A stretch of 64,000 nt of DNA from an uncultured Bacteroides sp. Its GTDB lineage: Bacteria; Bacteroidota; Bacteroidia; Bacteroidales; Bacteroidaceae. The position numbers and the translations under genes were made by a program. The DNA is taken from contig NZ_CAJUHF010000003.1 in the NCBI RefSeq assembly GCF_910585845.1, positions 1-64,000 of the forward strand, read 5' to 3'. The notes below the pieces were generated by a model. The model did no database searches and was not told where the DNA came from. It was given only the letters and a program-made list of their open reading frames with translations. Each line of letters begins with the position of its first letter. The first letter of the stretch is position 1. Of this stretch, positions 32,795-41,592 are shown in pieces.

Positions 32795-34099
32795 TTAATG
32801 CTCGTGGCTATGTGCCGGAATGGCGTTCGTGGCACTGGCCAGTTTCACTTGATAAGCGCCTTCGGTCACTACGCGGTCGCCTGCCTTCACGCCCGAGAGT
32901 ATCTGCACGCTCTCGCCGTTGTCGGCTCCCAGGGTGACGAGTTGTTTCTTGTAGCCCTCCTCGTCCAGTTGCAGGTAGACGAAGAAGCTGCCTTGCTCTT
33001 CGGTGAGTGCCGAACGGGGCAGGGCGATGACGTTCTCCATAGGCGAGGAAAGCAGGTAGACCTCCACGAAGGAGCCGGGCACGATGTCCCCCTTGTTGTC
33101 GAACTCGAAGGTGACGGGCACGTAATATCCGCTTCCGCCGCCCGATGCCTTGCCGTAGGAGAGGAGGCGGCCGTTCAGTTCGCTTAGTGCATATACCTTG
33201 TTATTATAGGGCGTGCAGAAGTTGGCTGAGCCGATGGTGCGCAGGTAGGGGTAGTATTTCTCGGAGACGTCGGCGCGCAGGAAGAGCCGGCGGTTCTGGG
33301 TGATGCTGACCAGCGGTTGCCCGACGGTCACGTAGTCCCCCTCTTTCACCAGCAGGTCTTTCACGTATCCGCCGATGGGGGAGGTCACTGCTTGTCCGCT
33401 CTGTGAGTTGTTCTTGGCCACGGCTTCGTAGCTGATACGCGCGTTCTCGTACGCTTGCTCCGCCTGGGCGAACTCCTTTTCGGAGACAATCTTGTTGCCG
33501 ATAAGTGCCTTCATGCGCTCGTACTCTTTCTTGGATACCTCGTAGGCGATGCGTGCCCGTTCTACGGGGTCGCCCTCCGCCATGTTCTTGGAAGAGAGGG
33601 TCACCAGCGGCGTGCCCTTGCTCACGCTCATGCCTTCGATCACCTTTCCGCGGAAAGAGACGACGCCTGCCACCGTGGCTACGGCTACGCTCTCGTCACC
33701 CTGTGCCGCCATCACCTGTCCGCTGGTCTTGATGACCTGGTGGAACGTGCCCGGCTCGATGACGCCTGTCTTCACGCCGGCTGCTTGTGCCTTGGCAGGG
33801 GGGAGGATGATTTCGTCGCTGTGGCTGTCGGCGGTTTTCGCGCTGTGGGCATGCCCTTCATGGGTGTGGCCTTCATGTTCGTGGTCATGTCCTTCATGTT
33901 CATGGTCATGTCCTTCATGCTCGTGGGTGTGGTCTTCATGCTCGTGGTCATGGCCTTCATGTTCGTGGCTGTGCCCTTCATGCTCGTGGCTGTGTACTTC
34001 TGTCTCATGGTTGTGATGTTCGTGCCCGTCTCCGGACTTGCTCATGCAGGAACCCAATAGGAACAGTCCTACGGTTCCGATAAAGATAAATTTCTTCAT
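32795..34099 (-). CDS. RND periplasmic adaptor with His-rich N-terminus (CusB/CzcB family)
   Basis: A 434-residue lipoprotein-like adaptor; start MKKFIFIGTVGLFLLGSC, lipobox LGSC. A start 48 codons upstream would bury this signal and is rejected. Residues about 25-75 are an extreme His/Glu tract of repeated EHEGHDHE and EGHTH units, a likely metal buffer or sensor. The lipoyl/barrel-sandwich part (VAGVVSFRGKVIEGMSVSKGTPLVTLSS) flanks a helical hairpin, and the beta-barrel and membrane-proximal parts follow. It links the inner-membrane pump to the TolC-type duct. The C-terminus again ends His-rich (IPAHSHEH). A -7 element lies at 34156-34164. Confidence 0.92.
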   Translation of the reverse strand: MKKFIFIGTVGLFLLGSCMSKSGDGHEHHNHETEVHSHEHEGHSHEHEGHDHEHEDHTHEHEGHDHEHEGHDHEHEGHTHEGHAHSAKTADSHSDEIILPPAKAQAAGVKTGVIEPGTFHQVIKTSGQVMAAQGDESVAVATVAGVVSFRGKVIEGMSVSKGTPLVTLSSKNMAEGDPVERARIAYEVSKKEYERMKALIGNKIVSEKEFAQAEQAYENARISYEAVAKNNSQSGQAVTSPIGGYVKDLLVKEGDYVTVGQPLVSITQNRRLFLRADVSEKYYPYLRTIGSANFCTPYNNKVYALSELNGRLLSYGKASGGGSGYYVPVTFEFDNKGDIVPGSFVEVYLLSSPMENVIALPRSALTEEQGSFFVYLQLDEEGYKKQLVTLGADNGESVQILSGVKAGDRVVTEGAYQVKLASATNAIPAHSHEH

Positions 34100-34155
34100 G
34101 TTGAAATGTTTTGTTCTTGCTGTTGAAATGTTTTGTTCTTGCTTATGTTCTGAAA

Positions 34156-34164
34156 ACAAAGATA
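34156..34164 (-). promoter_or_regulatory. Bacteroides -7 element for the metal-efflux operon
   Basis: TATCTTTGT on the minus strand lies 57 bp upstream of the adaptor start. It sits inside the gap after the Cys/His-rich gene, so the pump operon may have its own promoter. Confidence 0.55.
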
Positions 34165-34202
34165 GGGATATGGAGCCTGCAACCGGATTGCAGACTTCCG
34201 GG

Positions 34203-34610
34203 TCAGGCAAGCACAGAAGGGGGCGCACGAAGCCCTGTGGCACGTGTGAGATACGTGCCGTGTAGTGATTCTAAGTAGATGTATTCCCGTTTCGGGATGT
34301 CCCGTTCGGGCAGGAGTAGGATTTTCAGGATGGACTCGGAGAAGAGGGTGATGATGATCGGAAAGTCCGGATGTGTCTCCCCGTTGTCTGCGGTGGGGGG
34401 TTGCTGGAAGAAATGTGTGGTGACGCATCCCGTGTCGCAACAGCAATGTTCGCATTCCGCGTCGTGATGTTGCTCGCAACAGTCGGACGTGATGTCGTCT
34501 TTCATGCAGATCAGCCCGTCGTCATGGTGGTGATGAGGAATAACAGGCACCATCAGCATGACTATGCTGATGAATATCAGAAAAAATGCGATATACCGTT
34601 TATTCCTCAT
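34203..34610 (-). CDS. Small Cys/His-rich exported protein (DUF6769-like)
   Basis: A 135-residue protein. Residues 6-24 form a hydrophobic N-terminal segment (IAFFLIFISIVMLMVPVIP), then HHHHDDGLICMKDD, then a dense cysteine/histidine cluster (CCEQHHDAECEHCCCDTGC at about 43-61). Such a cluster should bind transition metals. I recall this family as DUF6769, found beside Bacteroides metal efflux genes. It is immediately upstream of the efflux adaptor in the same direction and has its own -7 element at 34632-34640. A role as periplasmic metal chaperone or sensor is inferred. Confidence 0.75.
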   Translation of the reverse strand: MRNKRYIAFFLIFISIVMLMVPVIPHHHHDDGLICMKDDITSDCCEQHHDAECEHCCCDTGCVTTHFFQQPPTADNGETHPDFPIIITLFSESILKILLLPERDIPKREYIYLESLHGTYLTRATGLRAPPSVLA

Positions 34611-34631
34611 CTTCCTTCTCCTTTTGGTTGG

Positions 34632-34640
34632 GCAAAGATA
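34632..34640 (-). promoter_or_regulatory. Bacteroides -7 element for the Cys/His-rich gene
   Basis: TATCTTTGC on the minus strand, 22 bp upstream of the ATG at 34610, matches TAnnTTTG. Confidence 0.6.
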
Positions 34641-34720
34641 GAAGTTTAACGCGTAAGAACCAAATGCACAGGCATTAAAAAGTCGTCACGCCGTGTCTCT
34701 GCTTCTCCAGTTCGCGGTCC

Positions 34721-36355
34721 CTACTTCTCCAGTTCGCGAAGCGAATCCATTTTCTTCTTCTCCAGAAACTCGTAGATGCCGCTCAGGTGTTCCTTTACTT
34801 GCTTGTTGCCAAATTCGTAGACCTTGGTGACCAGGCCGTCCAGGAAGTCGCGGTCGTGGCTCACGACAATCAGTGTCCCGTCGAAATCCATCAGGGCTTG
34901 CTTCAGGATGTCTTTTGTCTTCATGTCGAGGTGGTTGGTCGGCTCGTCCAGTATCAGGAGGTTCACCGGTTCCAAGAGCAGTTTGATCATGGCGAGCCGC
35001 GTGCGTTCGCCGCCGGAGAGGACTTTCACTTTCTTCATGGACTCCTCGGGACCGCCGAACATGAAGGCTCCCAAGAGGTCGCGTATCTTGTTGCGTATCT
35101 CGTCTTTTGCTACGTCGTCGATGGTTTGGAACACGGTCAGGTTCTCGTCCAGCAGCGATGCCTGGTTCTGTGCAAAGTAGCCTATCTGCACGTTATGCCC
35201 CAGGGTGAGCGTGCCCTCATGCTCGATCTCTTTCATGATGCACTTCACTAGGGTCGACTTTCCTTCTCCGTTCTTGCCGACGAAGGCTACTTTATCGCCC
35301 CGTTCTATGGTGAGGTTGGCATTGCGGAATACCACGTGGTCGCCGTATGCCTTGCCCACGCTCTCCATGATGACGGGGTAGTTACCCGAACGCGGGGAGG
35401 GCGGGAATTTCAGGCGCAGTGCCGAGGTATCTTCTTCGTCCACTTCCAGCAGCACGAGCTTCTCCAGCATCTTCACGCGGCTCTGCACTTGCAGCGTCTT
35501 CGAGTAGGTGCCTTTGAAGCGTTCGATGAACTCTTTGGTTTCGGCAATGAACTTCTGTTGCTCGTCGTAGGCTTTCTGTTGCTGTTCGCGGCGTTCCTTA
35601 CGTAGCTCCAGATATTTTGAGTAGTTCACCTTGTAGTCGTAGATGCGTCCCATGGTCACCTCGATGGTGCGGGTGGTGATGTTGTCTACGAATTTGCGGT
35701 CGTGGCTGATGACGATGACTGCCTTGCCGTTGCTGATAAGGAACTCTTCGAGCCACTGGATACTCTCGATGTCGAGGTGGTTGGTCGGCTCGTCCAGTAG
35801 CAGCACGTCCGGTTTCTGAAGCAGCAGCTTGGCAAGCTCGATACGCATGCGCCATCCTCCGCTGAAGTCGCCGGTGGGGCGGTTGAAGTCTTCGCGCGAG
35901 AAGCCGAGTCCGAGAAGGGTCTTCTCTACATCTTCTTCGTAGTTGGTGGAATCTATGGAGTAGAACTTTTCGCTCAGTGCCGACACTCTCTCTATCAATT
36001 CCATGTAACTGTCGCTCTCGTAGTCGGTGCGCGTCTCCAGTTCCTTGTTCAGCCGCTCTATCTCCGCCTCCATCTCGTGCAGATGGGCGAAGGCTTGGGC
36101 TGTCTCCTGAAAGACGGTACGCCCGTCTTCCGTCAGCAAGTGCTGGGGCAGGTAGGCGATGACGGTGTCTTTGGGTACTGATATCTTGCCGCGGGTGGGC
36201 TGGCGCACTCCTGCCAGTATCTTCAGCAGGGTGCTTTTGCCTGCTCCGTTCTTTCCCATCAGGGCGATGCGGTCTTTTTCATTGATCACGAAAGAAATGT
36301 CGCTGAATAAGGTCGTGCCTCCAAATTCTACTGCTAATCCGTCTATTGAAATCAT
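34721..36355 (-). CDS. ABC-F family ATPase
   Basis: A 544-residue soluble protein with two ABC ATPase domains and no membrane segment. Domain 1: Walker A ALMGKNGAGKSTLL near residue 33, signature FSGGWRMRIELAKLLL, Walker B VLLLDEPTNHLD. The interdomain P-site tether is the charged segment ELRKERREQQQKAYDEQQKFI. Domain 2: VGKNGEGKSTLVK, LSGGERTRLAMIKLLL, LLILDEPTNHLD. ABC-F proteins act on the ribosome, easing stalled translation or displacing antibiotics. The sequence looks like the housekeeping Uup/YbiT/YdiF groups rather than a resistance type, but that cannot be settled here. Confidence 0.92.
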   Translation of the reverse strand: MISIDGLAVEFGGTTLFSDISFVINEKDRIALMGKNGAGKSTLLKILAGVRQPTRGKISVPKDTVIAYLPQHLLTEDGRTVFQETAQAFAHLHEMEAEIERLNKELETRTDYESDSYMELIERVSALSEKFYSIDSTNYEEDVEKTLLGLGFSREDFNRPTGDFSGGWRMRIELAKLLLQKPDVLLLDEPTNHLDIESIQWLEEFLISNGKAVIVISHDRKFVDNITTRTIEVTMGRIYDYKVNYSKYLELRKERREQQQKAYDEQQKFIAETKEFIERFKGTYSKTLQVQSRVKMLEKLVLLEVDEEDTSALRLKFPPSPRSGNYPVIMESVGKAYGDHVVFRNANLTIERGDKVAFVGKNGEGKSTLVKCIMKEIEHEGTLTLGHNVQIGYFAQNQASLLDENLTVFQTIDDVAKDEIRNKIRDLLGAFMFGGPEESMKKVKVLSGGERTRLAMIKLLLEPVNLLILDEPTNHLDMKTKDILKQALMDFDGTLIVVSHDRDFLDGLVTKVYEFGNKQVKEHLSGIYEFLEKKKMDSLRELEK

Positions 36356-36360
36356 ATAAG

Positions 36361-36480
36361 TTTTTTGGTTTTTAGTTTTTGGGGTTTTTGAGTCTTTTCG
36401 TTTTGAGTTTTGAGTTTTTTGAATTCTTGAGTTTCTGAGTCTTTAGGTTCTTGAGTTTCTGAGTCTTTTAGTTTTCTCGT
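36361..36480. repeat. T/G-rich low-complexity repeats
   Basis: TTGAGTTT and TGAGTCTTT units recur, with a clear 24-bp duplication near 36425-36472. Similar TTTTTGAGTTT runs occur at other gene boundaries in this window (27790-27810, 29520-29545 and 32750-32780). No coding potential is seen. Confidence 0.6.
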
Positions 36481-36500
36481 CCCCTCGTCTCCTGAAATAA

Positions 36501-37343
36501 TCACGATGCACTTTCGGTTTTCGCTTCCCTTTCCTGCATTTTCCGCTTTACGAATTCTATTTTCAGGTTTGCCTCTTCCATCTCCTTCTTTATCTGCGTG
36601 ATGGAGGACAATAACTGCGATAACTCATAGACACTGGCTGCTGCCTGGCGGTCTGCGGGAGTCATGGTGGTGGAGTAGGAGCGCTCTCCCTGATAATTGA
36701 CCTTGATGTTCTTGTCTTTGTTCAGATAGATGAACCCGATGGCGTTGCCGTCTTCACCCAGCTTATAGTCGGATTTCTCTATCTTTTCTCCTAAGTCGGA
36801 GGTCTCATAACTGTCTTTGGAAGCGGGCGTCTCGGCAAAGCTTCCGTCAGGCGACACCACCTTCACGCTGATGTGATGGATGTTGGACGCGCCGCAATAG
36901 ATGGAAGTCATGGTCATCTGACCGGTCTCGTCCACCAGGAAACGGAGGAACGAACGGTGCAGGTTCTTCTCTATCACTTGTGAGGGGTGCAGGTAGTTGC
37001 CGATGTTCTGGTATTCGGCATCTTTCTCAAATACGAAGCGGCTTTTCATGGCATCCAGCTCCCCTTGCTTCTTTTGCAACAGGCTGTCCAGGTAGGCAAG
37101 CGTCTTCTCCTGTTCTTTCAGTTCCACCTGCTGCATCAGCCCGATGCCTTCGCGGCGTGTCTCAAACGCCTTCGGGTATAGAATCTTGATACTGTCTATC
37201 TGCATCTTGGCTTCGCAGAAGTCGCCCCGTTCAAACGCCTCGCGGGCTTCCTGTAGTTTTTCACCGGCTTTTTTCTCAATATTCTCGCAAGAGATAAACG
37301 TACAGCAGAGGCACGTAAAGAGTAGTACTTTCTTCATCATCAT
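36501..37343 (-). CDS. Hypothetical coiled-coil lipoprotein
   Basis: A 280-residue protein. The start MMMKKVLLFTCLCCTFISC gives a lipoprotein signal with lipobox near FISC. Residues about 20-110 are helical and charged with repeat-like spacing (EKLQEAREAFERGDFCEAKMQIDSI, a TPR-like pair), then a beta-rich middle, and a C-terminal coiled coil (ITQIKKEMEEANLKIEFVKRKMQERE). I do not recognise a named family. Upstream the frame continues in 33-bp repeats reading (M)MMxNPAYTNK, which could extend the protein by 44 residues if an earlier ATG is used; the lipobox favours the short form. Anchoring in an envelope membrane is likely. Confidence 0.75.
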   Translation of the reverse strand: MMMKKVLLFTCLCCTFISCENIEKKAGEKLQEAREAFERGDFCEAKMQIDSIKILYPKAFETRREGIGLMQQVELKEQEKTLAYLDSLLQKKQGELDAMKSRFVFEKDAEYQNIGNYLHPSQVIEKNLHRSFLRFLVDETGQMTMTSIYCGASNIHHISVKVVSPDGSFAETPASKDSYETSDLGEKIEKSDYKLGEDGNAIGFIYLNKDKNIKVNYQGERSYSTTMTPADRQAAASVYELSQLLSSITQIKKEMEEANLKIEFVKRKMQEREAKTESAS

Positions 37344-37481
37344 TTTGTTGGTATATGCAGGGTTCTTTATCATCATTTTGTTGGTATATGTAGGGTTCTT
37401 CATCATCATTTTGTTGGTATATGCAGGGTTCCTCATCATCATTTTGTTGGTATATGCGGAGTTCCTCATCATCATTTTGTT
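37333..37481. repeat. 33-bp minisatellite across a translation start
   Basis: Four full units start at 37333, 37366, 37399 and 37432, and a partial one at 37465. Each contains CATCATCATTTTGTTGG or a close variant and, on the minus strand, two or three ATG codons in a row. The first unit overlaps the start codons of the lipoprotein gene. The unit length is 11 codons, so copy-number change keeps frame. Confidence 0.9.
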
Positions 37482-37696
37482 AATGCACGCGAGGTGCTTT
37501 ATAATTCTTTTTCTTCTGTTAGGGCGCGCAAATATAAATGAAAATCATGAGAATCTCATGCCGATAGGATAAAGAATATATTTTTCTTTAGAGGAAAGAT
37601 AGCATAAACCGGGGGCAGAAGAAAATGAAACCGTTCATTTTTTACTCCAAAGTGCAGCCTGCCTTTATTTTAAGAGAAAAATAAAAATAATATCCC

Positions 37697-37705
37697 TATC
37701 TTTGC
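37697..37705 (+). promoter_or_regulatory. Bacteroides -7 element for the CCA-adding enzyme gene
   Basis: TATCTTTGC fits TAnnTTTG and lies 58 bp upstream of the ATG at 37764. Confidence 0.6.
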
Positions 37706-37763
37706 GCCCTGAAAACAAAGTAGTCTGCACGAACTACGACTACGAACGGTTAAAAACTATATT

Positions 37764-39194
37764 ATGATAGAATTGACTACGGAAGAACTTAAACAACATT
37801 TTAGTGGAAGCATATTCAAGCGGATATCCGAAACAGCCGACGAACTGGGATTGGAATGTTACGCCGTCGGAGGATATGTGAGAGATATATTCCTGCAACG
37901 TCCTTCGAAGGACATTGATGTTGTGGTAGTGGGCAGTGGCATAGCCATGGCGGAAGCGCTGGGCAAACGGTTGGGACGTGGAGCGCATGTTGTGGTATTC
38001 AAGAACTTCGGTACGGCACAGGTCAAGTTTCATGGCACTGAAGTGGAATTTGTAGGTGCACGCAGAGAATCGTATCAGCGGGATTCTCGCAAACCCATTG
38101 TCGAAGACGGTACATTGGAGGATGACCAGAACCGGCGCGATTTCACCATCAATGCATTGGCTGTCTGTCTGAACCAGGCTCGCTTCGGGGAGTTGGTAGA
38201 CCCTTTCGGTGGCATCGAAGACCTGAAAGAGAAGACTATCCGTACGCCTCTTGATCCGGACATTACGTTCAGCGACGACCCTTTGCGCATGTTGCGTTGC
38301 ATCCGTTTTGCCACCCAGCTGAACTTCTATATTGATGATGAGACTTTCGAGTCTTTGTGCCGCAACTGCGAGCGCATCTCTATCATATCCAAGGAACGCA
38401 TAGCAGACGAACTCAACAAGATATTGCTTTCGCCTACCCCTTCCAAAGGGCTTATCGATTTGGATCGTTCGGGCTTGCTGGCACTCATCTTCCCTGAACT
38501 GGTTGCCCTGCAAGGAGTGGAGGTGCGTAACGGAAGAGCCCATAAGGATAACTTCTATCACACCTTGGAAGTGTTGGATAACGTCAGCCGCAAGACGGAT
38601 AATCTTTGGTTGCGCTGGGCTGCTTTGTTGCATGACATTGCGAAACCCGCCACGAAGCGTTGGGAACCGAAAGCCGGATGGACTTTCCACAATCATAATT
38701 TCATCGGTGAGAAGATGGTGCCCGAGGTTTTCCGTAAGATGAAGCTGCCGATGAACGAGAAGATGAAGTATGTGCAGAAGCTGGTGAGCTTGCACATGCG
38801 TCCCATTGTGATAGCCGATGAAGAGGTGACCGATTCTGCCGTTCGCCGCCTGTTGTTCGAGGCAGGAGACGACATTGACGACCTGATGGCATTGTGTGAG
38901 GCGGATATTACCTCTAAGAACATGGAGCGTAAGCAGCGTTTTCTGAACAATTTCCAGTTGGTGCGCCGGAAGCTGAAAGACCTTGAGGAACGGGACCGTA
39001 TCCGTAATTTCCAGCCGCCCATCAGCGGAGAAGAGATCATGAAAACCTTCAATCTGGAGCCTTGCCAGCAGGTTGGTGCCCTGAAAAGTGCCATTAAGGA
39101 TGCCATTCTGGATGGTGTGATCCCTAATGAGTATGAAGCCGCACGCGCTTTCATGTTGCAGCGGGCTGAATGGATGGGACTGAAATGTTCTTAA
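37764..39194 (+). CDS. cca: CCA-adding/tRNA nucleotidyltransferase with HD domain
   Basis: A 476-residue class II nucleotidyltransferase that builds or repairs the 3' CCA of tRNAs. The head domain has CYAVGGYVRDIFLQRPSKDIDVVVVGSG (G-G and D-x-D metal motif near residues 35-58). The neck motif RRDFTINALAV and the base-selecting DDPLRMLRCIRFATQLNF follow. A C-terminal HD domain (WAALLHDIAKP, then NHNFIGEKM) lies at about 285-410. HD fusion is common in Bacteroidetes enzymes and may add phosphohydrolase activity. Length is normal. Confidence 0.93.
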   Translation: MIELTTEELKQHFSGSIFKRISETADELGLECYAVGGYVRDIFLQRPSKDIDVVVVGSGIAMAEALGKRLGRGAHVVVFKNFGTAQVKFHGTEVEFVGARRESYQRDSRKPIVEDGTLEDDQNRRDFTINALAVCLNQARFGELVDPFGGIEDLKEKTIRTPLDPDITFSDDPLRMLRCIRFATQLNFYIDDETFESLCRNCERISIISKERIADELNKILLSPTPSKGLIDLDRSGLLALIFPELVALQGVEVRNGRAHKDNFYHTLEVLDNVSRKTDNLWLRWAALLHDIAKPATKRWEPKAGWTFHNHNFIGEKMVPEVFRKMKLPMNEKMKYVQKLVSLHMRPIVIADEEVTDSAVRRLLFEAGDDIDDLMALCEADITSKNMERKQRFLNNFQLVRRKLKDLEERDRIRNFQPPISGEEIMKTFNLEPCQQVGALKSAIKDAILDGVIPNEYEAARAFMLQRAEWMGLKCS

Positions 39195-39201
39195 TCGTTT
39201 G

Positions 39202-39224
39202 TCACGGTTTTCCGTGATAAATGT
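39202..39224 (+). terminator. Weak terminator hairpin after the cca gene
   Basis: TCACGG at 39202-39207 and CCGTGA at 39212-39217 pair across TTTT. Only a short T run follows, so termination may be weak. Confidence 0.4.
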
Positions 39225-39345
39225 TTACTCCATATAGTCGCTATTTTCGTCCATTTAACCTCGTTTTTTGCCTGTTTATCTTGTAAGAAGGAAACGAAAA
39301 TAAAAAAAACGGAATTAGATTACTGCTTAATAGAAAATTAATATT

Positions 39346-39354
39346 TATATTTGC
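39346..39354 (+). promoter_or_regulatory. Bacteroides -7 element for the propeller/caspase pair
   Basis: TATATTTGC fits TAnnTTTG and lies 48 bp upstream of the start at 39403. Confidence 0.6.
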
Positions 39355-39402
39355 AGTTTGTAGAAAAATATAAACTAATATAAATGTAAATATAGAAAAG
39401 GT

Positions 39403-41586
39403 ATGGATGAAATGAAAATGTGGCTTTATCCGATTAAAAAAGTTGCTTTATGTTTTGCGGCTGCTTTAATGTGCAGCCATGCAGTGGCGCAAGTGGAAGT
39501 GAAAAGGAACTTTCCTTCGGATTTTCGTATTACGGCATTTGATAATACGACATTCTGTACGGCGTTTCTGTCGGATGGTGCTCTGCTGGCGATTCGTGAT
39601 ATTCCTATTGTCGATTTGAGAGACGTTGATAAGATTGCTTTTAATCCGACCGGCAGCTCTCTTGCTCTGATGAGAGGCAAGAAGGCCGTCAGTATCTATT
39701 CTTTCCGTGACCGGAATAAAAAACTCTTCGAATTGAAAGAACAGCGGAAGAGCAAGGAGCTGAAAAGTAGAAAGAATCTGGAGTTCCATATAGCTGGAAA
39801 GTATGGCGCTGAACTGATGAAAAGTGCTTCGAAGGGTGACATCGTGCCTGTTGCCATGTGTTACGGTGCCGATGCCCGTAACTTCATTGTTTCCAATTCA
39901 CTGGGTGAGATCATTGTGTATGACACCAAAGAGTATCTGCCTCAAACTTATATTCAAGGAAAAGGCGTGGCTACTTTTCTTGCCATGAGTCCGAACAATT
40001 ACTTTATTGCAGCTGCAACGGGTAAGGGGATTGATATTTGGAATTTCCAGACGAAAGAACTGCGGAAGTCCATACCGATGCCTGCAGAGGTGACCGAACT
40101 GACTTTTTCTGCCGATGCTGCGCAAATGGCTGTGGTGACAACTGACAACCGTCTGACTATTCTCGACACGAAAACATGGGATAAAGTAGATGTCTTCGAT
40201 AAGATAGGAGGCACGCTCTCTTCACCTTCTTTCCATCCAGAGGGTAAATACATCAGTGTGGTGAAGGATGGCAATGCCATTGTGATCATGAACTTGAAAA
40301 ACAGCATTCCCGAACAGACACTGACTGATGAGCAGGGAGGTGTGTTGGCGAGCCGTTTCTTCTCGAACAAGCAGTCGAATGACATATTCATGCTTTCCAA
40401 CCGTACTAAAGAACTCGTCTTCTGGAATGCCAACGGGTTGAATCCTTTCTTCGGTAAATTGATGAGCAAGGAGGTAGACGCCAAAATGAATGAATGGGTA
40501 AAGATGATGCAGGGTGAATCTATGGAAGACTATGCGATTCGTGTGAATGACGAAACCCGTCTGAAGCAGCAACAGTTGTTTGCCCAAGAAGTGGCTACGG
40601 AACTCGCCGGCGACCGCATCTCCATCGACAATCCTTTCATTGGCGAATATGATTCATCCAAGAGCATGCTGAACATCGGTTTCAATGCCTTGCCTGCCAT
40701 CGCCCTCGAAGTGCCAGCCGGTGAAGTGAGCGACTTTAAAGACGGCAAGAACCTGAAGTTCGACAATGCCGTGTATGTACTGAACGATAAAGACGAATTT
40801 GAGTTGGCATACGTAGAGGTGCGCAATGAGACTACCAATAAGGTCTATATCTATGACAATATCGGTCGTACCAAGCTGACGGCTTTGGAAGCCGATGACA
40901 ACTTCATTCCGTTGGAGATCATGCAGCAGGCAAACCGTGAGGAAGTCCAGCTGAAAGAGATCAAAGAAGCCGTGATCGAAGAGAAGAAACAGGATAAACT
41001 GATTACGGAAAACACGCAGATTGATGTGAAGACTGAGGTTATTCCGGGCGTGGATGCGGATGGTAATAAGATTCTGAACTATAAGGTAGGATACCAGTAC
41101 GAGGTTATCAATAAGGAATTTTCAGCAAAAGAAGACTTCCCTTCAGGCGGTTATGACATCGAGCGTTCCAACGCTGCCATGTCTTTGATGAAGATTATCA
41201 AGAACGCATTCGAAGGAGACTTCTCCAAATACCTGGCAGAAGGCAAACAGGTGAAGGTCATCATTACCGGTTCTGCTGATGCAAGCCCCATTCGCGGCCG
41301 TATCGCTTACGACGGTCAGTATGGTGATTTTGTTGACGAGCCTTATTACAAGAACGGCAACCTCGACAACATTACTGTGACGAGAGTTACAGGCATCACT
41401 GCCAATGAACAGCTGGCATTGATGCGTGCGGCAGGTGTGAAGAATTACATCGAAAAGAATGTAACTACACTGGCTGATACCAAGAACGAATATGAATATC
41501 ATGTGGAAGTAGCCAAGGAACGGGGTGGCGAGTTCCGCAAGATTAATGTAGAGTTTGTAATAATGGACGCTTTCCCCGTAAAATAG
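39403..41586 (+). CDS. Exported WD40-like propeller protein with OmpA-like C-terminus
   Basis: A 727-residue protein with a signal peptide (core KKVALCFAAALMCSHAVAQ; a start three codons in, MKMWLYPI, is equally possible). Residues about 30-330 show WD40/propeller-type repeats (IDLRDVDKIAFNPTGSSLAL-like strands, VTELTFSADAAQMAVVTTDNRL, LSSPSFHPEGKYISVVKDGN). A middle region is mixed and charged. The last about 170 residues resemble an OmpA-like fold (SNAAMSLMKIIKNAF, VKVIITGSADASPI). It sits 6 bp ahead of the caspase-like gene, so the pair is co-expressed. It may be a cell-wall-anchored scaffold or partner for that protease; this is inferred from pairing only. Confidence 0.75.
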   Translation: MDEMKMWLYPIKKVALCFAAALMCSHAVAQVEVKRNFPSDFRITAFDNTTFCTAFLSDGALLAIRDIPIVDLRDVDKIAFNPTGSSLALMRGKKAVSIYSFRDRNKKLFELKEQRKSKELKSRKNLEFHIAGKYGAELMKSASKGDIVPVAMCYGADARNFIVSNSLGEIIVYDTKEYLPQTYIQGKGVATFLAMSPNNYFIAAATGKGIDIWNFQTKELRKSIPMPAEVTELTFSADAAQMAVVTTDNRLTILDTKTWDKVDVFDKIGGTLSSPSFHPEGKYISVVKDGNAIVIMNLKNSIPEQTLTDEQGGVLASRFFSNKQSNDIFMLSNRTKELVFWNANGLNPFFGKLMSKEVDAKMNEWVKMMQGESMEDYAIRVNDETRLKQQQLFAQEVATELAGDRISIDNPFIGEYDSSKSMLNIGFNALPAIALEVPAGEVSDFKDGKNLKFDNAVYVLNDKDEFELAYVEVRNETTNKVYIYDNIGRTKLTALEADDNFIPLEIMQQANREEVQLKEIKEAVIEEKKQDKLITENTQIDVKTEVIPGVDADGNKILNYKVGYQYEVINKEFSAKEDFPSGGYDIERSNAAMSLMKIIKNAFEGDFSKYLAEGKQVKVIITGSADASPIRGRIAYDGQYGDFVDEPYYKNGNLDNITVTRVTGITANEQLALMRAAGVKNYIEKNVTTLADTKNEYEYHVEVAKERGGEFRKINVEFVIMDAFPVK

Positions 41587-41592
41587 TTATTT

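Noticed and set aside
32747..36480. TTTTTGAGTTT runs between genes as a regulatory motif
   Set aside because: They are simple T/G-rich repeats at gene boundaries without fixed position or symmetry; no function could be supported.
37344..37475. N-terminal extension of the lipoprotein through the 33-bp repeats as the main product
   Set aside because: The lipobox and signal peptide start right after the repeats; an extended form would have an internal signal. Kept only as a possibility in the findings.
37740..38795. A 351-codon minus-strand frame
   Set aside because: It is antisense to the CCA-adding enzyme gene; the plus strand has all catalytic motifs.
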